From assembly GCF_004014775.2 (NCBI RefSeq), contig NZ_CP042808.1:434001-498000 (forward strand): a DNA stretch of 64,000 nucleotides, read 5' to 3'. Under the pieces are notes generated by a model, which saw nothing but the letters and a program-made list of their open reading frames with translations, did no database searches and was not told the origin of the DNA. Below, piece by piece: positions 1-8,260 of this stretch. The first letter of the stretch is position 1. The number at the start of each line of letters is the position of its first letter. The DNA is from Acetobacter oryzoeni (GTDB taxonomy: Bacteria; Pseudomonadota; Alphaproteobacteria; Acetobacterales; Acetobacteraceae). The translations under genes were made by a program, and so were the position numbers.

Positions 1-117
1 ATGGATGGCAATGGCCTTTGCGCCATGCTCTGCCAGATCCCGCGCAATCAGCCCGCCCAGATTTTTGGCCCCACCGGCTATCAGAACGGTTTTGCCTTTA
101 ATGCTGTGGTCTACCAT
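1..117 (-). CDS. SDR-family oxidoreductase, N-terminal 39 residues only (runs off the window)
   Basis: Reading leftward from an ATG at 117, an open frame runs off the left edge. Its start, MVDHSIKGKTVLIAGGAKNLGG, matches the first beta strand and glycine-rich NAD(P)-binding turn of short-chain dehydrogenases (TVLIAGGAKNLGG in place of the usual TGxxxGIG). A GGGAGC ribosome site lies about 7 nt upstream. The gene diverges from the LysR regulator starting at 276, a common regulator/target arrangement, so it is the likely target. Substrate cannot be judged from 39 residues. Confidence 0.75.
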   Translation of the reverse strand, partial: MVDHSIKGKTVLIAGGAKNLGGLIARDLAEHGAKAIAIH

Positions 118-275
118 GTTGGGTGCTCCCTTGCATGTATCGGGGGCCGATGGATGTGGCTCCCGTTTTCTCTTGCCACCGTATCAGCTACAGTAGGCGG
201 ATAAAGCTGCCTGTTCTGACAACACTTGCCAGATTTCCCGAACAATGCAGGTGGCAGCCCAAAAGGCTAACGCGC

Positions 276-1199
276 ATGGATAGGATAGATCTTTTTCGTA
301 TTTTTGCCCGCGTGGTAGAGGCGGCCAGTTTTACCCACGCGGCAGAAACCTTGGGCATGCCGCGTTCCAGCGTATCCGCCGCCGTGCAGCAGCTAGAAAG
401 CCGCGTGGGGGCACGTTTGCTTACGCGCACAACACGCACAGTTACCCCCACGCCAGATGGCGCAGCCTTTTACGAACACTGCCTGCGCCTTGTGGCGGAT
501 GTGGAGGAAGCGGAAAACCTGTTCCGCCAGAGCGAAAGCGCTGTGCAGGGTGTGCTGCGTGTTAATATGCCCGGCCGCATTGGGCGGCTGATTGTAGCCC
601 CGGCCTTGCCCGATTTTCTGGCAACATATCCCGGTCTTTCGGTAGAACTGGGGGTAACGGACAGGGCCGTGAACTTGGTGGAAGATGGGTTGGATTGCGT
701 GCTACGCGTTGGGCCCTTGCAGGATTCCGGCCTGATTGCCCGCCGCATGGGGGAGCTTGAACTTATAAACGTGGCCAGCCCCATATATCTTAAGCAGCGC
801 GGCACACCCCAATGCCCGACAGATTTGCTGAAAGGGCACGAGGCTGTGCGTTATGCCTCCCCCCAGAATGGCCGGGTAGAGCAATGGGAGTGGGAGGAAC
901 ACGGCCATACCCACACGCTGGATGTGCCGGGCCGCGTAACGGTTAACAGCGCAGAGGCTTTAATAGCCTGCACACTGGCCGGGCTGGGGGTGATGCAGAT
1001 ACCCGCTTACGATGTGCGCTCTTACCTGCATACAGGCCAGTTGGTGGAAATACTGCCCCAGTGGCGTGCGGCACCGCTGCCTATGGCGCTGCTTTATCCG
1101 CACAGGCGGCACCTTTCCATGCGGGTGCAGGTGTTTGCCACATGGTTGGAAAATTTGGTGCGCCAGCAGGTTTTGCGTCCTGTTTCCGCCATGCCGTAA
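276..1199 (+). CDS. LysR-family transcriptional regulator
   Basis: 307 residues, the usual LysR length. The N-terminal winged helix-turn-helix (residues about 1-60) contains FTHAAETLGMPRSSVSAAVQ and LLTRTTRTVTPTPDG; the rest is a periplasmic-binding-protein-like effector domain. The frame is open further upstream to 123, but the ATG at 276 begins exactly at the family start MDRIDLFRIFARVVE. It diverges from the SDR gene at 1-117, whose promoter would share the 118-275 gap, so it probably controls that gene. The effector is unknown. Confidence 0.88.
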   Translation: MDRIDLFRIFARVVEAASFTHAAETLGMPRSSVSAAVQQLESRVGARLLTRTTRTVTPTPDGAAFYEHCLRLVADVEEAENLFRQSESAVQGVLRVNMPGRIGRLIVAPALPDFLATYPGLSVELGVTDRAVNLVEDGLDCVLRVGPLQDSGLIARRMGELELINVASPIYLKQRGTPQCPTDLLKGHEAVRYASPQNGRVEQWEWEEHGHTHTLDVPGRVTVNSAEALIACTLAGLGVMQIPAYDVRSYLHTGQLVEILPQWRAAPLPMALLYPHRRHLSMRVQVFATWLENLVRQQVLRPVSAMP

Positions 1200-1264
1200 A
1201 GCGGGTGTGTTTCTGCAGAATGTCCGTTGCATAAACACCCAAACACGCCCAAAGAGCGCAGGCC

Positions 1265-2974
1265 ATGTTGACCATAGAAAACATTCTGCTGCTGCTTTTG
1301 CTGGCGGCAGTCAGCAGCCTGCTTGTTGCCCTGTTTAAACAGAAGGTGCCGCAGCCGGTTATCCTTATCATTCTGGGTGTGTTTGCTGCGGTGGCGGGCA
1401 TGCATGTCAGCTTGCAGCCAGATATGTTCATGTTTGTGTTTCTGCCGCCATTGCTGTTTGCAGATTCATTTCGCATGCCATTGCGTGAGTTTGCAGAACT
1501 GCGCGGCCCCATTCTGTTTCTGGCCTTTGGGCTTGTGGTGCTCAGCACGCTGGTATGTGGCTATGCTATCCACTGGATTGTGCCAGAGCTGGGCCTGCCC
1601 ATCTGCTTTACACTGGCGGCTGCACTTTCCCCCACAGATACGGTTGCGGTTTCCAGCCTTATTGAAGGGCGCAAGGTGCCCAACCGGCTGTTGCAGATTT
1701 TATCGGGCGAGGCCCTGTTTAATGATGCCTCCGGCCTTGTGTGCTTTCGCTTTGCCATGGCCGATGCCCTTACGGGTGAGTTCTCTTACAGGCAGGCTTT
1801 TGGCACGTTCCTAATGGTGGCGCTGGGCGGCCTGTTGGTGGGCGCTGCGGTGGCATGGCTGGCTGTTAAGCTCAACCGCGTGCTGGTGCGCCGTGGGTAT
1901 GATGATCCGCAATCCCAGATCATCTTTGTGCTGCTCTTGCCGTTTTTAATGTACGCCGCGGCAGAAGCGGTGGACTGCTCGGGCATTCTGGCCGCCGTGG
2001 CAGGCTGCATGGTGCTCAAACTTTCTGGCATGATAGAGGACACCGCCACTTTTACCCGCCTGCAGGCCACAACGGTCTGGAACATTGTCAGCTACGTTTT
2101 TAACGCGCTTATCTTTTTGTTTCTGGGCATGCAGTTGCCAGAACTGTTGCAACATGGCGTGGCGCTGGGCCGGAAATATGATGTGGCCTTGTGGCAGGTT
2201 GGCCTGTTTGTGGTGCAGATATACGCCATTATGCTGGCCATGCGCTTTGCAGGTGTATGGACATCCGTTTTCGGCCGTTGGGTGGTGGCGCGCATTGGCA
2301 GCCTGCCGTTTGAACCCACAGGTTTTGCAGGCAGCATGTTGCTGACATTTGCTGGCGTGCGCGGGGCCGTTACGCTGGCGGCTGTACTTTCCCTGCCCGA
2401 AGGCACGGATGGCACAGATGCCTTTCCCATGCGCGATGCCGTGGTGGTGGCCGCTACCGGGGTGATTGTTCTTTCCCTGCTGGCAGCCAGTGTGTTCATT
2501 CCGCTGTGTTTGCGCTTTTTGCCGCAGGAGACGGTGGACAAGAACGCGCAGGAAGAAAACATGGCCCGCCAGAAGCTGATACGCGCAGCCCTTGCGGTGC
2601 TGACAAAAGCGCGCGCGCAACCGCCAGCGCCCAACCCAAACAGCACAGCACTGGCAAAGCCCGAGGGGCAGAATGCAGATGAAGCCCTGCGGCAGGAGGT
2701 GATAGACCGCCTGTATCAGCTGTATCACAGCCGTTTGGAAGAAGAGGACGAAACGCCGCGCATCACACCGCTAGACCGCAGCCGCGCCCTGCGCCATGCG
2801 CGTATGGAACTGGCGCTGCGCCTGCAACTGCTGCGGGCCGAACGGCAGGCCATGCGGGATATGACATCGCGCAGCGAGATTAACGACCAGACAGAATGGA
2901 AGCTCCAGCAGGAACTGGATTATGAGGAGCAGGTTATCCGCTCCCAGTCTCAACGCCTCCCGCGTGAAGCCTAA
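1265..2974 (+). CDS. CPA1-family Na+(K+)/H+ antiporter
   Basis: 569 residues. The first ~410 are a membrane domain with about 12 hydrophobic segments. Family signatures are visible: FLPPLLFADSF near residue 60, SPTDTVAVSSL near 125, and GEALFNDASGLV near 150, which carries the acidic ion-translocation residues of CPA1 exchangers. LTFAGVRGAVTLAA lies near 360. A C-terminal ~150-residue soluble, charged and helical tail resembles NhaP/YjcE-type bacterial members. It should exchange cytoplasmic cations for protons at the inner membrane. It stands alone after the LysR gene, with the same orientation and a 65-nt gap. Ion specificity cannot be read from the sequence. Confidence 0.88.
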   Translation: MLTIENILLLLLLAAVSSLLVALFKQKVPQPVILIILGVFAAVAGMHVSLQPDMFMFVFLPPLLFADSFRMPLREFAELRGPILFLAFGLVVLSTLVCGYAIHWIVPELGLPICFTLAAALSPTDTVAVSSLIEGRKVPNRLLQILSGEALFNDASGLVCFRFAMADALTGEFSYRQAFGTFLMVALGGLLVGAAVAWLAVKLNRVLVRRGYDDPQSQIIFVLLLPFLMYAAAEAVDCSGILAAVAGCMVLKLSGMIEDTATFTRLQATTVWNIVSYVFNALIFLFLGMQLPELLQHGVALGRKYDVALWQVGLFVVQIYAIMLAMRFAGVWTSVFGRWVVARIGSLPFEPTGFAGSMLLTFAGVRGAVTLAAVLSLPEGTDGTDAFPMRDAVVVAATGVIVLSLLAASVFIPLCLRFLPQETVDKNAQEENMARQKLIRAALAVLTKARAQPPAPNPNSTALAKPEGQNADEALRQEVIDRLYQLYHSRLEEEDETPRITPLDRSRALRHARMELALRLQLLRAERQAMRDMTSRSEINDQTEWKLQQELDYEEQVIRSQSQRLPREA

Positions 2975-3039
2975 AGCCAGCCGCCGCGTTGGGGCGTGCT
3001 TTTGTTGACAAGCCACCCCCAGCCTGTAAACCACACCGC

Positions 3040-3245
3040 ATGATGGTTTCCCCCAAGGGGAATGAAAAGGGAACCGGGTGCCCGCGCCATTGCCTGCAAT
3101 GGTTTTGCGATATTCCCGGGCTGTCCCCGCAACTGTAAGCGGCATGGATGTGCACGCACGGCGCAAAGCGCTGGCCCACTGGAACAAACCTTTCCGGGAA
3201 GGGGTGCCACAACCGAAAAACCGCAAGCCAGGAGACCTGCCATCA
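3040..3245 (+). promoter_or_regulatory. Cobalamin (AdoCbl) riboswitch
   Basis: The 5' leader of the TonB receptor contains the diagnostic riboswitch blocks in order: GAAAAGGGAACCGGGTG near 3063, the CTGTCCCCGCAACTGTAAGC block near 3121, CCACTGG near 3176 followed by CCGGGAAGG, and the B12 box AAGCCAGGAGACCTGCC at about 3225-3241. Spacing fits the class. It should shut down expression of the downstream uptake operon when adenosylcobalamin is plentiful, through the expression platform in 3246-3393. Confidence 0.92.
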
Positions 3246-3393
3246 GCACACAGTTGCAGACGGGGCATGTCAGCCGGGGTGTGCTGGCAGGCTGGGCAAG
3301 CGGTCAGCCAATGGGGTGGTTTGTGCCCTGTGGTGGAAAAAGCCGGGCCAAGTCTCGTGGCAACGCTGTTAAACCGCGAGATTGCCTTAACCC

Positions 3394-5565
3394 ATGCGCC
3401 TAAAAAACCTTTTGCTTACCGGCTCTTCCCTGCTGCTGGTAGAAACCACTGCCGCCATTGCGGCAGATGCCACAAGCCCCGCTACATCAACGGGTAAAAA
3501 CACCGTTGCTGCCAAAGTGGCCGTAACACCTGCCGCCACCGCTCCGGCGCAAAAGGCGCCTATCTCTCATGCAGCGGAGGGTGCGCAAGCTGTGCAGGCC
3601 CGCAGTGCGCAGGCTTACCCGGATTACGTTACGGTAAGTGCGGCACGCCACCCCATGCGGGCGGATGAAATTGGCACGGCCATGACGATTGTGACAGAAA
3701 AGCAGATCCTCACCCAGCAGCGCCGCACGCTTACAGATATTCTGGTCCGCCAACCGGGGCTGAATGTGGTGCGTTCGGGTGGCTTTGGCGGCACCACCTC
3801 CATTTTCATGCGCGGCAACAATGCCAACGAGGTGAAAGTGCGGCTGGATGGCATGGATATTAACGATGGCAGCTCCACCTCCGGCGCGTTTGATGCTGCG
3901 CAGTTTGTTACCGATGGCATGGGCCGCATAGAAATTTTGCGCGGGCCACAAAGTGGCCTGTACGGGGCAGATGCCATGGCCGGGGTTATTGATATTACCA
4001 CAGCACAGGGGCAGGGCAGGTTTACGCCTTTTGTGCGGGTGGAAGGTGGATCTTACGGCACGTTCAATCAGGTTATAGGCGCGCGCGGCAGTAAGGGAAA
4101 GTTTCATTACAATGTTGAACTTTCCCATTACCGGCAGGATGGTTTTCATGAAATCCCGCGCTATATCGGCCGCTATTTTGGCGCAGACAAGGAACAGCGC
4201 CACCGGGGGGACAGAAACGATAACCGCTCCGCCAACATTCGCTTGGGCTATGATGTCACCCATAATTTTGATCTGGGGCTGACGGCCCGGCTGATACAGA
4301 GCAACCTGCACACCTACAGCGCCTATAATATGGAAGATGAATATTACAGTCGGCTAGGATATTACGGTGATGTAGGGAGCGAGCGTGAACACACCACGCA
4401 AAATCAGGACATTGTGCGGGGCACGGCGCATTTATCCTCATTCGGGGGCAGGTTCGATCAGGTGATTGGTCTGGGGTATATGACAGGCCGCAGAAGCTGG
4501 ACAGAAACCGGCACCACGCTGGAAGGTGATGCCTTGCAGTATGACCCCACATATTACCGCACCAGCCGCATTAAAATAGATTGGCACGGCACTGTTAATC
4601 TGGACAAATACGGATCTCTGCTTGTGGGGGCAGAGCATTTTCATGATACGTTCAATTCCAGCCAAGGGAACAGTGCAGCATCTTCCACACCGTTCAGCAC
4701 CAGCGCGGGCATGGATACCACAGCAGGCTATGGGCAGTATCAGGGCAACTGGAACAAGATTTTATATGGCGCGGCCAATATCCGGTATGATGCCAATTCC
4801 CGCTACGGCAATTACGTGACGTGGCGTGTGGCTCCGGCCATTCATATTCCGCACAGCGGCACGGTTATCAAGGCCAGTGCGGGCAGTGGCTTTCATGGCC
4901 CTTCATTGTATCAGCTTTTTGCCAACCAGATTTCCACCAGCTATGCGGAAAAAGGTAACCCCAACCTGCGGGCCGAACGCCTGATAGGGTATGATGTGGG
5001 CGTGGAACAAACGCTGGCGCATGACAAACTGCATTTTGGGGCCACATGGTATGAAAACCATGTGCGCAATCTTATTCAGTCTGTCAGTTCCTACGAAAAT
5101 TACTATTCCACCTATTCCTACAATAACGTGGCCCGTGCCCGCATGTATGGCGTAGAAGCGTATCTGGATTGGAAAGCGCTGGATACGCTTGATTTCAACC
5201 TGAACTATACATGGACCCACGCGCGAGATGCCTCTACCGGCCAAGCCCTCCAGCGCCGCCCGCAGCACAAGTTCAACTTCAACACCACATGGCAGCCGGT
5301 GGATGGGCTCTCGCTTTCGGGCAATATTCTGTATGTCAGCGGTTCGCGCGATACGCCGGTTATTTCTGATACGTACCAGTATTGCAGCACATGCGGCAAA
5401 GACCACGGATATTTCACCATAGATCTGGCGGCCAGTTATAAAATCAACCGCTATGTCACCGTATTTGCGCGGGCAGATAACCTGCTCAACCGCCAGTATG
5501 AAAGCCCTATAGGCTACCTTCAGCCTGGCCGCGCAGGCTATGGCGGCTTTACGCTGAATTACTGA
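3394..5565 (+). CDS. btuB: TonB-dependent cobalamin receptor (BtuB-like)
   Basis: 723 residues with an N-terminal signal peptide (about residues 1-24, ending TAAIAADA). A TonB-box-like segment YVTVSA lies at about 78-83, followed by a plug domain (IRQPGLNVVRSGG-like block, then RIEILRGPQSGLYGADAMAG). The remainder is a 22-strand-type barrel with many alternating aromatic residues, ending in FTLNY, with a terminal aromatic residue as expected for outer-membrane insertion. It should import corrinoids across the outer membrane using TonB energy. The cobalamin riboswitch in its leader and the coupled ABC transporter genes downstream support the substrate. Its stop overlaps the next start (TGATG). 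Confidence 0.9.
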   Translation: MRLKNLLLTGSSLLLVETTAAIAADATSPATSTGKNTVAAKVAVTPAATAPAQKAPISHAAEGAQAVQARSAQAYPDYVTVSAARHPMRADEIGTAMTIVTEKQILTQQRRTLTDILVRQPGLNVVRSGGFGGTTSIFMRGNNANEVKVRLDGMDINDGSSTSGAFDAAQFVTDGMGRIEILRGPQSGLYGADAMAGVIDITTAQGQGRFTPFVRVEGGSYGTFNQVIGARGSKGKFHYNVELSHYRQDGFHEIPRYIGRYFGADKEQRHRGDRNDNRSANIRLGYDVTHNFDLGLTARLIQSNLHTYSAYNMEDEYYSRLGYYGDVGSEREHTTQNQDIVRGTAHLSSFGGRFDQVIGLGYMTGRRSWTETGTTLEGDALQYDPTYYRTSRIKIDWHGTVNLDKYGSLLVGAEHFHDTFNSSQGNSAASSTPFSTSAGMDTTAGYGQYQGNWNKILYGAANIRYDANSRYGNYVTWRVAPAIHIPHSGTVIKASAGSGFHGPSLYQLFANQISTSYAEKGNPNLRAERLIGYDVGVEQTLAHDKLHFGATWYENHVRNLIQSVSSYENYYSTYSYNNVARARMYGVEAYLDWKALDTLDFNLNYTWTHARDASTGQALQRRPQHKFNFNTTWQPVDGLSLSGNILYVSGSRDTPVISDTYQYCSTCGKDHGYFTIDLAASYKINRYVTVFARADNLLNRQYESPIGYLQPGRAGYGGFTLNY

Positions 5566-6476
5566 TGCAGCTTTCCGTCTTCCTTCGCCGGGTGGTTGTG
5601 TGTGCATGGGGTGCTACCCTTGCGGCGTTTGCACCCGGTGCGGCATGGGCGGAGCGTGTGGCATCGCTCAACCTGTGCACAGATCAACTGGCCCTTATGT
5701 TGGCAGATCACAAGGATATTATAGGCGTATCCACCCTTGCGCGGGATTGTACGGAATCTGTGTTGTGCCAGCAGGCGCAGGATGTGCCGGTGTTGCAATC
5801 CACCGCAGAAACAGTGCTGGCCGCCAAGCCCGATGTGGTGCTGGCAGGCCGCTTTACGGCACGCTTGGCTGTGCGGGCCGCCAAGGAGGTAGGGGCCAAG
5901 GTGCTTACGTTGCCGCCTGCATCCTCCTTGGCGGATATTCCAGATCAGATCATGCAGGTTGCCAATGCGGTGGGGCAGCCAGAACGCGGGCGGCAACTTG
6001 TGGCGGCGTTTCAGGCCCGGTTGGCAGAAATAGCCACAACCCGCCAGGTGTCAGACCCCATAGCCGTGGTGTATGAGGCCAACGGTTTTGTGGTGCACGC
6101 CCATAGCCTGCCAGATGATGTGCTGGCCCGTGCCGGTTTGCGCAACTTCGCCACCACGGCAGGCACACCCCCCTTGGGTGGGCGCGTGCCGCTGGAGGTG
6201 CTGTTGGCGTATCACCCGGATTTATTGGTGAGAGACCCTTCCGGCCCCGGCCATTCCCTTGCGCAGGCCATGCTGTCCAACCCGGTTATGCTGGCTATGT
6301 TTGCGCCGCCGCATGTTGTGGATGTGCCAGCCCGCCTGTGGCTTTGTGGGTTGCCGCAAACGCTGGATGCCGTTGCCACATTACGCCATGCGCGGGATGG
6401 TATTGTGGCTGATGCTGCAAGGCATGTTTCACATCCCCCCATAGCACAACCCACGGTAAAGGAGACCCAACCATGA
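5565..6476 (+). CDS. Cobalamin/corrinoid ABC transporter periplasmic binding protein (BtuF-like)
   Basis: 303 residues with a signal peptide (about 1-29, ending GAAWA). The mature start RVASLNLCTDQLALML is typical of class III (BtuF/FecB) binding proteins. The fold has two lobes, with TVLAAKPDVVLAG near 85. The gene overlaps the receptor stop by one base and the permease start by four, so translation is probably coupled. It should hand corrinoids from the receptor to the permease in the periplasm. Heme or siderophore is an alternative substrate for this fold, but the riboswitch argues for B12. Confidence 0.85.
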   Translation: MQLSVFLRRVVVCAWGATLAAFAPGAAWAERVASLNLCTDQLALMLADHKDIIGVSTLARDCTESVLCQQAQDVPVLQSTAETVLAAKPDVVLAGRFTARLAVRAAKEVGAKVLTLPPASSLADIPDQIMQVANAVGQPERGRQLVAAFQARLAEIATTRQVSDPIAVVYEANGFVVHAHSLPDDVLARAGLRNFATTAGTPPLGGRVPLEVLLAYHPDLLVRDPSGPGHSLAQAMLSNPVMLAMFAPPHVVDVPARLWLCGLPQTLDAVATLRHARDGIVADAARHVSHPPIAQPTVKETQP

Positions 6477-7486
6477 AGCCCCTGCGCCCTGTTGTGCTGA
6501 ACACCCTGCTGGCGTTGCTGGTGGCTGTTATGGCTGTGGCCTCCCTATGGTGGGGGGAAAGCAGCATTAACGTGCCTGCGGCTTTGGCAGATTGGTGGAA
6601 CGGTGCCCATTCCATAGGCGCGGTCATTATGGGGCAGTTGCGCCTGCCGCGCATGTTGCTGGCCCTTATGGTCGGTGGCACGTTGGGGCTAAGTGGTGCG
6701 GTGCTGCAAGGTTATTTGCGCAACCCGCTGGCAGATCCTGGCCTTTTAGGTGTTTCTGGCGGGGCGGCCCTTGGGGCTGTGTGCGTGTTTTATACAGGGC
6801 TTTTTCAAATTGCCTCGGCATTGCTGCCGTTGGGCGGCTTGGCCGGTGCATTGGTAACAGCCATGTTGTTGGTGGCCTTGGTAGGGCGCGGCGGGGCATT
6901 GGTGCTGTTGTTGGCCGGTGCGGCCGTTAGCAGCTTCACGGCTGCCCTTACGGCACTGGTGCTCAACCTGGTGCCCAGCCCCTATGCTACTTTTGAAATT
7001 ATGCATTGGCTTATGGGGTCTTTAACAGATCGCACATTAAATGATGTGCTGCTGGCCTTGCCCGGTGTGGTGGCGGGTTGCGCCCTGCTTATGGGCTGTG
7101 CCCGCGCGCTGGATGCCCTTACAATGGGGGAAGATGTTGCCCAGAGCCTCGGCTTTCGGCTGGGGGGTGTAAGGGGCGTGCAAATGCGCGTGGTTGTGGG
7201 CACCGCATTGGCTGTGGGGTCCTGCGTTGCGGTTTCTGGCGCTATCGGGTTTGTGGGGCTGGTAGTGCCGCATTTGCTGCGGCCTTTGGCGGGGCATCGG
7301 CCATCTCGGCTGATGGTGCCAGCCTTTTTGGGTGGTGCTGCGCTTTTGCTGGCGGCAGATTTGGCTGTGCGGTTAATGGCCGGGCGTACAGAGTTGCAGT
7401 TGGGCGTGGTTACGGCCTTGGTGGGTGCGCCTGTGTTCTTCCACCGTGTGATCCTGTTTAGAAAACGGAATATGCTGTCATGCTGA
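6473..7486 (+). CDS. FecCD/BtuC-family ABC transporter permease
   Basis: 337 residues with about nine to ten hydrophobic segments. Family signatures are present: QLRLPRMLLALMVGGTLGLSG near residue 45, YLRNPLADPGLLGVSGGAALG near 80, and GAIGFVGLVVPHLLRPLAGH near 255, the coupling region that contacts the ATPase. The start codon overlaps the binding-protein stop (ATGA) and the end overlaps the ATPase start by 7 nt, so the three are one translational unit. It forms the inner-membrane channel of the corrinoid importer. Confidence 0.9.
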   Translation: MKPLRPVVLNTLLALLVAVMAVASLWWGESSINVPAALADWWNGAHSIGAVIMGQLRLPRMLLALMVGGTLGLSGAVLQGYLRNPLADPGLLGVSGGAALGAVCVFYTGLFQIASALLPLGGLAGALVTAMLLVALVGRGGALVLLLAGAAVSSFTAALTALVLNLVPSPYATFEIMHWLMGSLTDRTLNDVLLALPGVVAGCALLMGCARALDALTMGEDVAQSLGFRLGGVRGVQMRVVVGTALAVGSCVAVSGAIGFVGLVVPHLLRPLAGHRPSRLMVPAFLGGAALLLAADLAVRLMAGRTELQLGVVTALVGAPVFFHRVILFRKRNMLSC

Positions 7487-8241
7487 ATGTGCAGAATGTT
7501 GGCTTCAGCATAGAAGGCGCGCAGCTTCTCCAATCCGCCAGCGTGCGGTTTGAGGCCGGGAGTGTGACAGCCCTGATAGGCCCCAATGGTGCAGGCAAAA
7601 GCACATTGTTGCGCATTATGGCGGGGTTGCTGCCCGCCACGCAGGGGCAGGTGGTGTGTAATGGCGCACCATTGCAGCAGCTTACATTGGCCCAGCGTGC
7701 GCGGCTTATGGCGTATATGCCCCAAGATGTGCCGCCGTTTCCGCCCATGCCGGTGCGGGAGGTGGCATCACTGGGGCGTCTGCCCTATGGGGAATCTTCA
7801 GCACAGGCCTTGCATCATCCGGCAGTGGCGCAGGCTTTGGCAGAAGTGGGCTTGCAGGATTTGGCAGAGCGCCCGGCCAGCCAGCTTTCTGGCGGGGAGC
7901 GTGCACGGCTGATGCTGGCGCGCGCCTTGGCCGTGCAGGCCCCCATCTTGCTGGCGGATGAACCCGTAGCTGCGCTGGACCCGGCACATGCCTTGGCCGT
8001 TATGCAGGTGTTTTGCAAACTGGCAGCACAGGGCACATGTGTTGTGGTTGTGCTGCATGATCTGCTGCTGGCCACACGTTTTTGCAAAACGCTGGTGCTG
8101 ATGCAGCAGGGGCATGTTCGGCACATCATCCCGCCCGCCCGTTTAACGGATGATATGGTGCGCCAAACTTACGGTGTAACCACCCGGCGGGTAGAAAACG
8201 CTGTTGTGCCGTGGGATTTATGCACGGCACAACCAAATTAG
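7480..8241 (+). CDS. ABC transporter ATP-binding protein (BtuD/HmuV-like)
   Basis: 253 residues. Walker A GPNGAGKST is at about 33-41, the Q-loop lies around MPQDV, the signature is LSGGERARLMLARAL near 140, Walker B is ILLADEPVAALD, and the H-loop is VLHDLLLA. It powers the permease encoded just upstream, with which it overlaps by 7 nt. It is the last gene of the riboswitch operon and converges on the GH20 gene, with only 19 nt between the two stops. Confidence 0.9.
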   Translation: MLNVQNVGFSIEGAQLLQSASVRFEAGSVTALIGPNGAGKSTLLRIMAGLLPATQGQVVCNGAPLQQLTLAQRARLMAYMPQDVPPFPPMPVREVASLGRLPYGESSAQALHHPAVAQALAEVGLQDLAERPASQLSGGERARLMLARALAVQAPILLADEPVAALDPAHALAVMQVFCKLAAQGTCVVVVLHDLLLATRFCKTLVLMQQGHVRHIIPPARLTDDMVRQTYGVTTRRVENAVVPWDLCTAQPN

Positions 8242-8260
8242 CATTTGCAAAAATATATGA

